Source: Rhodopirellula sp. SM50
GTDB lineage: Bacteria; Planctomycetota; Planctomycetia; Pirellulales; Pirellulaceae
Assembly: GCF_002289565.1 (NCBI RefSeq)
Contig: NZ_NTFY01000026.1
Location: 1 to 56,214, forward strand
Direction of reading: 5' to 3'
DNA: 56,214 bases
Shown here: piece after piece, positions 46,296 to 54,032 of the stretch
Layout: each line of letters opens with the position of its first letter
How positions within the stretch are numbered: the first letter of the stretch is position 1
Notes under the pieces: model-generated
What the model saw: only the letters and a program-made list of their open reading frames with translations
Database searches by the model: none
Told to the model about the DNA's origin: nothing
Translations under genes and position numbers: made by a program

Positions 46296-46729
46296 GCAAT
46301 GGCACGCCGACAATCTTGGTCGTCGAGGACGACTTCGTCGATCTGGAAATCATCCGTCGGGGAGTGGCCAAACGCGGATTACAGGCCGACATCCTCAACG
46401 CGACCGATGGCGCCGCGGCGCTCCAGTTGCTGCGTTCGGACCGCTTGACGCCGGAGCAACGCGGTCAATTGGTCGTGTTGCTGGACATCAACATGCCCGG
46501 AATGAACGGGCATCAGTTTCTGGACGAAATCAGGGCCGACGAAACGCTTCGCCATACCGTCATTTTCATCCTCACCACCTCGGATCACCCGCGCGACGTG
46601 ACGCGGGCGTACGAACGCAATGTTGCGGGGTTTTTTGTGAAGTCAAACCTGGGGGGGCTGTTGGAAACGCTGTCCTCGTATCTCAATCACGTCAAATTTC
46701 CTCCCGTGGCGACGCTGCAAACCAGCTGA
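46292..46729 (+). CDS. Single-domain response regulator (Rcp1-like)
   Basis: 145 residues, one receiver domain: acidic pocket VEDD at 11-14, phosphoacceptor Asp65 in LLDINMPG, Thr95/Thr96 in LTTSD, Lys117 in FFVKSN. No output domain. The ATG overlaps the kinase stop (ATGA), which means translational coupling and makes it the direct partner of that kinase. Sequence style (DINMPGMNGHQFLDEIRAD) is that of the Rcp1 group that serves phytochrome-like kinases. Confidence 0.94.
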   Translation: MSNGTPTILVVEDDFVDLEIIRRGVAKRGLQADILNATDGAAALQLLRSDRLTPEQRGQLVVLLDINMPGMNGHQFLDEIRADETLRHTVIFILTTSDHPRDVTRAYERNVAGFFVKSNLGGLLETLSSYLNHVKFPPVATLQTS

Positions 46730-46931
46730 TTGTCGGTGTTCCTTCAACTCAGCTGAACAAACCTGCATCCCGCCGCCAAGCGATCTACGTATTCATTGAA
46801 GCAATCGCAAGTCTCGGTCACCCCTGCCGGCATCCCTCCCAAAACGTGCCATCGGTGATTCGCACACCCGGCCTGTCCTGATTGCCCTCCACCGGCTCCC
46901 GCCCCTCCAATCCCCCACCTGGAGAACCACA

Positions 46932-47444
46932 ATGTCAAGCCTGATCAGCAAGCCGTCCCGAACACGCAATCGCCCCTTACAACAGGCAGTGCAAGCCCGC
47001 TTGGCCAAGCGGAAAGCGAACGGAAAGGACGGAGGGTGGAGCGATCCGTCCAAGGCGACTCGGACACCACGGATCCTGTGCATCGACGATGACCCCGAGA
47101 TTTGTCGCACGCTGGAAATGCGTCTGAGTGACTATCAGGCGGAAGTCCTGGTCGCCTACTTCGGCACGCAAGGGTTTTGGGAAGCGATCACCGATCATCC
47201 TGACCTGATTCTGATGGACGTCTCCATGCCCAGTGGGGACGGACGGTTTGTGTTGGAATCATTGCGGAACAACCAGGCCACCGAGGCGATTCCCGTGATT
47301 GTATTGACGGGCATGCGTGACCCCGAATTGCATTCGGAAATGCTGGCGTTGGGGGCAGACAGCTTTCTCAATAAACCGATTCATTTCGATGTGTTGCTCA
47401 GCGAAATGCAATCCTTCGTCGAACTTTCAAAACGTCCCGAGTAG
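46932..47444 (+). CDS. Response regulator with a basic N-terminal extension
   Basis: 170 residues; GGAG lies 7 nt before the ATG. Residues 1-46 are basic and Ser/Lys/Arg-rich (TRNRPLQQAVQARLAKRKANG), then a receiver domain: IDDD at 51-54, Asp96 in LMDVSMP, Thr126 in VLTGMRD, Lys148 in FLNKPI. No output domain follows. The receiver is a close relative of the second receiver of the double-REC protein at 49569, sharing PVIVxTGMRD. The basic extension might bind nucleic acid, membrane or a partner. Confidence 0.9.
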   Translation: MSSLISKPSRTRNRPLQQAVQARLAKRKANGKDGGWSDPSKATRTPRILCIDDDPEICRTLEMRLSDYQAEVLVAYFGTQGFWEAITDHPDLILMDVSMPSGDGRFVLESLRNNQATEAIPVIVLTGMRDPELHSEMLALGADSFLNKPIHFDVLLSEMQSFVELSKRPE

Positions 47445-47542
47445 CCCGCGGCGCATCGGAGAACTGCCACGCCGTCGCGAACCGCTCGGACGCGACGGAA
47501 ACGGGGTGGGGCCGGAAACGCACAACCGCCAAGGAGAGAGTC

Positions 47543-49117
47543 ATGGTGATCGCAGAACAAAAAACGCAGTTACGAATCCTATTGATCGAAGATGATTGCG
47601 TTGACGGCGAGTCGGTCACGCGCTCGCTGAACAAGGCGTTTCCCAATTGCGGTGTCCGGCGTGTGCGATGCTTGGGGGATGCAACCACCGCGGTCGCTGC
47701 GTCCGAATTTGATGTGGTGCTTGCCGATCTGTCGCTGCCGGACAGCCGTGGATTGGAGTCCGTCGTCACCATGGTGCAGGCCTGTCCCCAAAACCCTTTG
47801 ATCGTTCTGACCGGGCACGCCGACGATGAGCTCTCGATCACGGCGATCGCCGAAGGGGCACAAGATTATCTGGTCAAGGGACGCATCAGTCCGGAACTCC
47901 TGCAGCGGTCGATTCGATATGCCATTCAACGGCATGCGATGTTGCGACACAACGACCAGCTCTTGGAAACACTGCGGCAGCGTGATCTGCTGTTGCAAAA
48001 CAAGAATCAGAAACTCGAAAAGGCCTGTAAGACGGCACAGAAGTTCGTCGACAATGTTTCGCACGAGTTCCGCACACCGCTGACGGTGATCATGGAATAT
48101 GCCTCGCTGCTTGCCGATGGCATCGCCGGGCCGGTCAGCCAAGAGCAGGCAAAGTTGCTCGGGGTGATCGACGATCGGGCCAGCGACCTCAACAACATGG
48201 TCGACGACATGCTGGATGTCAGCAAGTTGGAATCGGGATTGCTGGGGGCGTCGCGCTCACCGTGCACCGTCGCCGCAATCATTGATCATGTGCTACCGGC
48301 GATCCGACGCAAAGCGATCGTTCGCGAGGTTCAGCTGGATGTCGAAATTGACGAGGACTTGCCGGACGTGTTTTGTGACCCCGCCAAGGTCGGTCGGGTG
48401 ATCGTCAATCTGGCCATCAACGCGATCAAGTTCACTCGCAATCCCGGCCGCGTTTGTATTTCCGCACGACGTCACGGTGAAAACGACATCTCCATCGCCG
48501 TTTCGGACAACGGCGTCGGCATTCCCGCGGACCGTCAACGCGAAATCTTTCAGCGGTTTGCACAGGTCAAGACGGAGATCCGCGACAGCACCAAGGGGTT
48601 TGGATTGGGGTTGAACATCGCTCAGGAACTGGTGGATCTGAATTTCGGCAAGATGGACGTCGAAAGCACCGAAGGTGAGGGCAGTTCCTTCAGTTTTACG
48701 CTGCCGATCAATTGCCCCGTTGAAGTCACGCGGCGCTTCACCAGCCGTTTGGCGGCGGGACAAGAAGGGACCGGCGAGGTTTCCGCGATCGCGATCGCGA
48801 TCGAAGACGACACCAACGAATCGGTGATCCGGGACGTCGAACGCTTCCTGGTGCACCTGCTCAGACAAAACGATTTGATCTTCGCACTGCCCAATCGGCA
48901 ATGGTTGCTGTTGGTGTCCGTGCCCTCGATCGCGATGGACGATTTTCTGACGCGATTGAACAAGGAACGCGTGCAGATCAACCGCAATCGTCCGCGTGGT
49001 CCGCTGCCCGAATTTCAAGTCCGAGTCGAAGGCACCTGGAATGTCGCAGAGCGGGCACAGGACATCGTTCAGATGGTCGATCAACAACTCGGTGAAGAGA
49101 ATTACTGTGTCGCATGA
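47543..49117 (+). CDS. REC-histidine kinase with a degenerate GGDEF-like C-terminus
   Basis: 524 residues, AAGGAGAG just before the ATG. Domains in order: receiver (EDD at 16-18, Asp62 in LADLSLPD, Lys112), a coiled coil (about 130-165), dimerisation domain with His174 in NVSHEFRTPL, ATPase domain (VNLAINAIKFTRN, SDNGVGIP, GFGLGLNIAQEL) to about 390, and about 130 more residues. That last part (VERFLVHLLRQNDLIFAL, then WLLLVSVPSIAMDDFLTRL) matches the pattern of a GGDEF fold with the GGDEF signature lost; this is my inference. A soluble kinase with an N-terminal receiver fits a middle step in a phosphorelay. Confidence 0.9.
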   Translation: MVIAEQKTQLRILLIEDDCVDGESVTRSLNKAFPNCGVRRVRCLGDATTAVAASEFDVVLADLSLPDSRGLESVVTMVQACPQNPLIVLTGHADDELSITAIAEGAQDYLVKGRISPELLQRSIRYAIQRHAMLRHNDQLLETLRQRDLLLQNKNQKLEKACKTAQKFVDNVSHEFRTPLTVIMEYASLLADGIAGPVSQEQAKLLGVIDDRASDLNNMVDDMLDVSKLESGLLGASRSPCTVAAIIDHVLPAIRRKAIVREVQLDVEIDEDLPDVFCDPAKVGRVIVNLAINAIKFTRNPGRVCISARRHGENDISIAVSDNGVGIPADRQREIFQRFAQVKTEIRDSTKGFGLGLNIAQELVDLNFGKMDVESTEGEGSSFSFTLPINCPVEVTRRFTSRLAAGQEGTGEVSAIAIAIEDDTNESVIRDVERFLVHLLRQNDLIFALPNRQWLLLVSVPSIAMDDFLTRLNKERVQINRNRPRGPLPEFQVRVEGTWNVAERAQDIVQMVDQQLGEENYCVA

Positions 49118-49490
49118 CTCCAAGATTGTAGTGATTGATGATGATCGGGGAATCGTTCTCGGTGTGCAAATGCGTTTGGCGCACGCGGGATACGAGGTGC
49201 ACGTCGCCTACGACGGTGCCGAAGGGTTGGAACTGATCCGGTCAGAGAACCCCGGTCTGGTGTTGCTCGATGTGCAGATGCCAAACCTGGACGGGTTGGC
49301 GGTATTGAAGACGCTTCAGGATGACCCCGACACCGTCACGCCGCCGGTGATCATGCTGTCGGCCAGTCTGCAGGATCGGCAAACGGCGCTCGATGCCGGT
49401 GCCCACTACTTCTTGACCAAACCCTATCGCAGCAGCGATCTGTTGGACGCCGTGACGTCCGTGTTCAACGTCCCGGCCGGAACGGGCTGA
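49107..49490 (+). CDS. Single-domain response regulator
   Basis: 127 residues from a GTG at 49107 with a GAAGAGA purine run about 6 nt upstream, overlapping the preceding kinase by 11 nt. Receiver residues: DDD at 11-13, Asp55 in LLDVQMPN, Ser85 in MLSAS, Lys105 in FLTKPY. No output domain. The overlap suggests it is the cognate partner of the REC-kinase. Confidence 0.92.
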   Translation: MSHDSKIVVIDDDRGIVLGVQMRLAHAGYEVHVAYDGAEGLELIRSENPGLVLLDVQMPNLDGLAVLKTLQDDPDTVTPPVIMLSASLQDRQTALDAGAHYFLTKPYRSSDLLDAVTSVFNVPAGTG

Positions 49491-49568
49491 GACCATGAGC
49501 AACCGCACCTGTTTATCTGTCCAAGGTCCCCGGGCTTTCGACACACCAGCCGACCGATGGAGAATCCA

Positions 49569-50513
49569 ATGAGCCAGAAACAAATTCTAATCGCCGATGA
49601 CGATCAAGACCTGCTGGAACTACTCAGCGTCCGTTGCAAACAACTGGGCTTGGATGTGATCACATCCAGCGACGCCATGGATGCACTGGCCAATGCCGAC
49701 TACTATGCGCCGCAGATCGCGCTGTTGGATGTTCGCATGCCGGGAGGCAACGGCGTCAGCGTTTCCGAGATGATGGCCACGGACGAACGATTGAGCCAAA
49801 CGTCGGTGATCGTGATGACCGGTGATCCGAATGAAAAGATTCAGCAGCGTTGTCACGAAATGGGGGCACAACTGGTCAAGAAGGACCAGCAGATCTGGAC
49901 TCGACTGGAACCCCTGCTGAGATCACTACTTGACGAAGGGACCGAGCACCACGCGACACCATTGGTTGAGTTTTCCGACGCCCAACAGACAGCCGAGGCC
50001 GAGGACAATCAATCGCTCTTGTCGATGCTGGAGGATTGGGGATGGCTGGACGATGATTCACAGCCGACTGCTAGCGACGACGACGCGGTGGCCGGTGGCA
50101 CGCCCTGGGTGTTGGCGATCGACGATGACCCCGACTTTTCGATCGGGCTACAAAAACGATTGCTCAGCGTCGGCGTGCAATTGGTGCGGGCCTATCGGGG
50201 CATGGACGGCTATCGCAGCGCCTTTCAAAGCCGCCCCGAAGCGATCTTGTTGGACTATCAAATGCCGGACGGAAATGGCGAGTACATCCTGCGTCGTTTG
50301 AAGGAATCTTCGGCCACCGACTCGGTGCCGGTCATCGTGGTGACCGGAATGCGGGACGCGTCGCTGAAGCGCCGAATGCTCGCCGGCGGGGCAAGCGACT
50401 TTCTGACCAAACCGGTCTCCTGGGACCAATTGAAGCGGTCACTGGTTCAATACACCGACCTCGACCTCCGCACACGCATCGTCCCCGAAGCCATGGTGGG
50501 TTCGGCCGAGTAG
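49569..50513 (+). CDS. Double-receiver response regulator
   Basis: From ATG 49569 (GGAG 6 nt upstream) it has 314 residues: REC1 at 3-120 (ADDD at 9-12, Asp54, Thr84, Lys104), an acidic linker of about 55 residues, and REC2 at 179-300 (DDD at 185-187, Asp229 in LLDYQMPD, Thr259 in VTGMRD, Lys281). Every phosphorylation residue is present in both. REC1 has LVKKDQQ where most receivers have K-P. There is no output domain, so it may act as a phosphate sink, a branch point, or a scaffold. It closes the signalling run. Confidence 0.92.
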   Translation: MSQKQILIADDDQDLLELLSVRCKQLGLDVITSSDAMDALANADYYAPQIALLDVRMPGGNGVSVSEMMATDERLSQTSVIVMTGDPNEKIQQRCHEMGAQLVKKDQQIWTRLEPLLRSLLDEGTEHHATPLVEFSDAQQTAEAEDNQSLLSMLEDWGWLDDDSQPTASDDDAVAGGTPWVLAIDDDPDFSIGLQKRLLSVGVQLVRAYRGMDGYRSAFQSRPEAILLDYQMPDGNGEYILRRLKESSATDSVPVIVVTGMRDASLKRRMLAGGASDFLTKPVSWDQLKRSLVQYTDLDLRTRIVPEAMVGSAE

Positions 50514-50552
50514 GGGGCCGTCCGGGGCTGTCTGTCATGCATCACCCCGGTA

Positions 50553-50754
50553 GGCAACGCTGTGAAGCATTTTCCCCTGTGGTTGTTGAGGTGTTAGCGG
50601 CAGGGCGCGAGCCCTCCGGTTCCGCATCTTTGCCCAAACACCGGAGGGCTCGCGCCCTGCCGCTAAAACCTCAAGAAACACAAGAACCGGAGGGCTCGCG
50701 TCCTGCCGCTAAAACCTCAAGAAACACATGGGAAAAATGCTTCACAGCGTTGCC
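50553..50754. repeat. Family A element bounded by a perfect 21-bp terminal inverted repeat
   Basis: Arms at 50553-50573 (starting GGCAACGCTGTGAAGCATTT) and 50734-50754 are exact reverse complements. Inside are one forward core (TTAGCGGCAGGGCGCGAGCC, from about 50595) and two inverted cores (GGAGGGCTCGCGCCCTGCCG near 50643 and a C-to-T variant near 50690), each inverted core followed by CTAAAACCTCAAGAAACAC. The layout is that of the element at 3720, but the terminal repeats differ in sequence. It lies between the signalling run and the aminotransferase gene. Confidence 0.92.
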
Positions 50755-50776
50755 TGGGAGGTCGTGCCGTTCTCAA

Positions 50777-50870
50777 GTCACCCTCCCTGCCAGGGAGCGT
50801 GACGAAAACCGTTTAAGATCAACGACTGAAAAAGCTGCACGACCTCGCCGGGGAGGGTGGCCTCTGCTCG
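50777..50870. repeat. Diverged family B fragment
   Basis: CACCCTCCCTGCCAGGGAG at 50779-50797 and GTGACGAAAACCG after it resemble the ends of family B at 4160 and 54963, and GCCGGGGAGGGTGG follows near 50850. It is shorter and more diverged than the two main copies. It lies just upstream of the aminotransferase start. Confidence 0.5.
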
Positions 50871-50970
50871 GTTGGCTTGTGTCGCTATCGGCGCCCACTC
50901 GCTTCGTGGATGGACCGACCGCGTGACCACAGCCGATCGCTCGACAAATGCCAACCCCACCCGCAAATCC

Positions 50971-52035
50971 ATGATGTTTCCTGCCTGGCCCCCCCAATGG
51001 CCCGAGATTACCGAGTCGATTCTACGCAGCGTCCGCCGCGGCGACTGGGGACGTTACCGGGGGGAAGCGAGCGCCGCGCTGCAGCAACAGATCGCCCAAC
51101 AGGTCGGCTGCCGCCATGTCCGCCTGGTCAGCAGCGGGTCGCTGGGCGTCGAGTTGGCCCTCCGTGCGGTCGGGGTCGCGCCCGGTCAGCAGGTCGCCTT
51201 GTGTGGCTATGATTATCCCGGAAATTTTCGGGCGATCGAGCTGCTGGGGGCCAGACCCGTCCTGATCGACGCGGATCCGTCCAGCCATTCGATCGATCCG
51301 CAGGCTCTGCAACGTCTTGGGGAAGATGCGGGCAGGAAACAGGCCGTGAAAGCCGTCGTGGTTTCGCACCTTTACGGTGTCCCCGCCCAAATCCGTCGCC
51401 TCCGCGAACTCTGTGACCGGGCGGACTGGGCACTGATCGAAGACGCTTGCCAGACGCCCGGCATGCAAATCGATGGCCGCCCTGCCGGGGCCTGGGGCGA
51501 CGTCGGTGTGCTCAGCTTCGGAGGCAGCAAACCGCTGACCGCCGGCAATGGAGGCGCGGTGCTGACCGATCGCGATCCGATTGCAAGCCGCTTGAACGCC
51601 TGGCTGGACCGTCCCAGCGACGCGGCGCCGATGAGCGAATTGCAAGCCGCGGCGCTGCTGCCCCAGCTGGATCGTCTTGTCGAATGCAACCAAATCCGAT
51701 CGGAGACCGTTTCGGCAATCACCGCAGGCGTCGACTGGATCCGACAGGCGACCGCGGATAGCCAGCTGACGCCTCAGGCGACGTTCTACAAGTTCGCGTT
51801 CTTGTGCGAGCGACGTGACGCAATGCTGGAAACACTCCGCCGCGCCGGACTGCCGGTCGGTCCGGGCTATCGATCGATGCACCGCAGCAGCGATCGACGC
51901 TGCGAAAAACTCGGCACGCTGGACCGCTGCCGAATGCTGGGCGAGCAACTCTGCCTGCTGGACCACTCCGCATTGCTGGCAACCGGTCCATTGCGGACGC
52001 AATTGGTCGAGCGGTTGTCCGAGGCCGCGTCGTGA
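50971..52035 (+). CDS. DegT/DnrJ/EryC1/StrS-type PLP aminotransferase
   Basis: From ATG 50971 it has 354 residues; a GTG at 50923 is also possible, as neither has a clear ribosome binding site. Family landmarks are SSGSLGVELALRAVGV, CGYDYPGNFRAIELLGARPVL, LIEDACQTPG (Asp stacking with PLP) and Lys187 in FGGSKPLTAGNGGA, the PLP lysine. These enzymes aminate keto-sugars for polysaccharides or antibiotics, or a related ring as in AHBA synthase. No other sugar-nucleotide gene is nearby, so the substrate is open. A perfect 24-bp hairpin follows the stop. Confidence 0.88.
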   Translation: MMFPAWPPQWPEITESILRSVRRGDWGRYRGEASAALQQQIAQQVGCRHVRLVSSGSLGVELALRAVGVAPGQQVALCGYDYPGNFRAIELLGARPVLIDADPSSHSIDPQALQRLGEDAGRKQAVKAVVVSHLYGVPAQIRRLRELCDRADWALIEDACQTPGMQIDGRPAGAWGDVGVLSFGGSKPLTAGNGGAVLTDRDPIASRLNAWLDRPSDAAPMSELQAAALLPQLDRLVECNQIRSETVSAITAGVDWIRQATADSQLTPQATFYKFAFLCERRDAMLETLRRAGLPVGPGYRSMHRSSDRRCEKLGTLDRCRMLGEQLCLLDHSALLATGPLRTQLVERLSEAAS

Positions 52036-52048
52036 CGGTGGGATGGGG

Positions 52049-52105
52049 GTGGGATAGGCTTCCAGCCTGTCATCATGCGCCTGACAGGCTGGAAGCCTAT
52101 CCCAC
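52049..52105. terminator. Perfect 24-bp hairpin between convergent genes
   Basis: GTGGGATAGGCTTCCAGCCT (from 52049, arm to 52072) is fully complementary to 52082-52105, loop 9 nt. On the plus strand it is followed by TTTTGTCCCACTTTTTT. It starts 14 bp after the aminotransferase stop and ends 20 bp before the stop of the convergent SGNH gene, so it can serve both. GGCTTCCAGC recalls the family C core. Confidence 0.75.
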
Positions 52106-52124
52106 TTTTGTCCCACTTTTTTGC

Positions 52125-53375
52125 TTACGACGCGACGAACTCCAGGATCCGGACCGCGTTGCCTTGGCTGGCACCGTTTTTCTTTTTCGAAACCCTCAGC
52201 TTCATTTGGTGTGGGCCGTCCTCCAGCCCCGACTTCAGCACGACGGTTCTCGGATAGTGCAGTCCCTTGCTGAAGCGGTGGAACAGGTCTGCGGCGTGCC
52301 AGTCGCCGTCATCGATGGAGAATTCGACGACGCCGGCATCGGGGCCAGCCAAGACGAACAGTCCGATCGCGGTTCCCGTGAATCTGACCTGCAGTTCCGC
52401 CTCCGGAGCGGTGGCGACCGTCAGTGGCCGTCCGGCAAAGCGTTCGCGAAACGAGCCGGCAATGTCTTTCCAGCTCGGCTCGACAAACGACCATCCGCTG
52501 CCCATCGCAATCGCGTCGCGAGGGAGAAACCGGCCGCGCCAAAAGCTGGTCGGGTCGATCGGCGGCGGCAGCGGGTGGGGGGCGAACGTCTGGCGGCTGG
52601 CCGACTTCGCTTCGGCCAGCGAGAAGCGGGTTTGGCGAAAAACGTCTTCGATCAGATTCGCCGCGATCCGATTGCCTGCCGGTTTCGGGTGCACACCGCC
52701 GTAGATCGCCCAGGTGGTTTTTCCTTCGGCGATCTGCTTGGCCAGCTCCACCGCCACGTTGCAGGTCGAAACGTTGTAGTGCCTCGCGACCGCGTCGTGG
52801 GCTGCGATGCTTGTCGGTACCTCGCCGTTTTGGACCTTTTCCAACATGGATGGATTGACGAAGTAGGTGATGACGATGTCCACCTGGGGCAGGCTGGACC
52901 GGGCCGAACGGATCACACCTTCCATGCCCCGCAGTGCGTCTTCATAGCTGTGGGCGGCGTCTTGATCGTCATTGACGGCGAATTCGACGAACAGCAAGTC
53001 GGGTTTGCTGCTCAAGACATCCGAAGGCAGTCGAAATGCCCCAGTGTGCGAGCAAGTGGATGCGATTCCGGCGTTGGCGAAGTTGAACTCGGTGTCAGGG
53101 AAACGAGCCACTAAGCTATCCATGACCATCGGTCGGTACCCGTCCATCTCGGTGATCGATCCCCCGAGGAAAGCGACTCGCCCTTGCCCGGTGGTGGCGA
53201 AAATCTCCCGGCTGCGGTGCAGGTCCCCGCGGACCTGGACGGCGGCGGGGGGCGTTGCACCCGCACGCTCCGCGTTCGAGGGCGGTTCATCGGCCTGGCA
53301 AGTCACCGCGGCGATGAAAACGGTCGCGAGACTGCAGACGATCCGACCGGAGAGTGAAAGATTCATGATGTCCAT
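52125..53375 (-). CDS. Exported SGNH/GDSL-type hydrolase with C-terminal beta domain
   Basis: 416 residues with a signal peptide (SGRIVCSLATVFIAAVTC, about 10-27); the ATG at 53366 would also serve. The nucleophile block is FLGGSITEMDGY near residue 70, the Asn block VEFAVNDDQD near 130, and the catalytic His lies in YGGVHPKPAGNRIA, where the usual Asp three before His is Gly. A separate beta-rich domain covers the last 150 residues and may bind carbohydrate. SGNH enzymes are esterases, often removing acetyl groups from polysaccharides. Cys27 could suggest lipidation, but no clear lipobox is seen. Confidence 0.85.
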   Translation of the reverse strand: MDIMNLSLSGRIVCSLATVFIAAVTCQADEPPSNAERAGATPPAAVQVRGDLHRSREIFATTGQGRVAFLGGSITEMDGYRPMVMDSLVARFPDTEFNFANAGIASTCSHTGAFRLPSDVLSSKPDLLFVEFAVNDDQDAAHSYEDALRGMEGVIRSARSSLPQVDIVITYFVNPSMLEKVQNGEVPTSIAAHDAVARHYNVSTCNVAVELAKQIAEGKTTWAIYGGVHPKPAGNRIAANLIEDVFRQTRFSLAEAKSASRQTFAPHPLPPPIDPTSFWRGRFLPRDAIAMGSGWSFVEPSWKDIAGSFRERFAGRPLTVATAPEAELQVRFTGTAIGLFVLAGPDAGVVEFSIDDGDWHAADLFHRFSKGLHYPRTVVLKSGLEDGPHQMKLRVSKKKNGASQGNAVRILEFVAS

Positions 53376-53504
53376 GCGGTATTGACGACTTCGGTACTGA
53401 CGAACCGAGTGAGTGAAAGGAGAGTTAAAGGATTGTCCAGATCGTAATTTCTGAGAACATAGAGTGCCAAACCGGCTTTCTCTGTTTTCTATTCATCCCC
53501 CGTT

Positions 53505-53750
53505 ATGGCAGGTCGCATGGATTCACCACTGATCCTCGTTGACGACAAGCACGTCCCACTTTACCGCATTGTCTGGGTCGCCGACCTTCCCCACTGGTGC
53601 GGCGACAAAGATTGCGAGCGCGAAGGGGAATACGAAATCCGACTCGATGTGGAAGAATCGGTCTGGACCAGTCTGCGTGGACGCGACCATGTGCTCGCCA
53701 GCCTGAAAAAATGGTGCGGCGATCCCGAAGACGACGAGCCCCTGTTTTAA
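53505..53750 (+). CDS. Small hypothetical protein
   Basis: 81 residues (77 if the ATG at 53517 is used). Sequence is acidic, with LILVDDKHVPLYRIVWVADLPHWCGDKDCEREGEYEIRL in two parts: a beta-like start and a Cys-x4-Cys pair at about 32-37, and a third Cys near residue 71. No signal or TM segment. Codon use looks like that of the neighbours and no larger gene overlaps it, which supports it being real. Family not recognised; a small metal-binding protein is one possibility. Confidence 0.6.
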   Translation: MAGRMDSPLILVDDKHVPLYRIVWVADLPHWCGDKDCEREGEYEIRLDVEESVWTSLRGRDHVLASLKKWCGDPEDDEPLF

Positions 53751-53754
53751 AACC

Positions 53755-53956
53755 GTGGAGTAAGCATCTTGCTTGCCACCGTGGGGTAAGCATCTTGCTT
53801 GCCTTCCCGTGCAAGCGAAGCTTGCATCAGTGGGGTAAGCATCTTGCTTGCCTTTCCTGTGCAAGCAAAGCTTGCGGCAGTGGGGTAAGCATCTTGCTTG
53901 CCTTTCCGTGCAAGCGAAGCTTGCAGCGGGGTCGCAAGCTGGAAGCTTACGCCACT
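53755..53956. repeat. Array of short hairpin repeats ending in a family C copy
   Basis: Four copies of GTGGRGTAAGCATCTTGCTT start at 53755, 53781, 53830 and 53880, the last three about 50 bp apart. Between them GTGCAAGCGAAGCTTGC hairpins occur three times with small changes. The array ends in TCGCAAGCTGGAAGCTTACG (from 53932), whose 25-bp extent is the exact reverse complement of 38191-38215, and a second diverged copy lies near 53974. A run of T follows at about 53998. It sits between the small gene and the PHP gene. Confidence 0.88.
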
Positions 53957-54032
53957 TCAGCTTTCTGCTTCGATCGCAAGCTGGAAGCGTACGCCACTTT
54001 TTTTTTCGATCACACCAGCCTTCAACGTATCT

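Noticed and set aside
51022..53114. Frames opposite the aminotransferase and SGNH genes
   Set aside because: Both are shadows; one runs through the terminator hairpin between the two genes.
53755..53902. About 50-bp spaced repeats as a CRISPR array
   Set aside because: The intervening parts are themselves similar hairpins, not unique spacers, and there are only four units.
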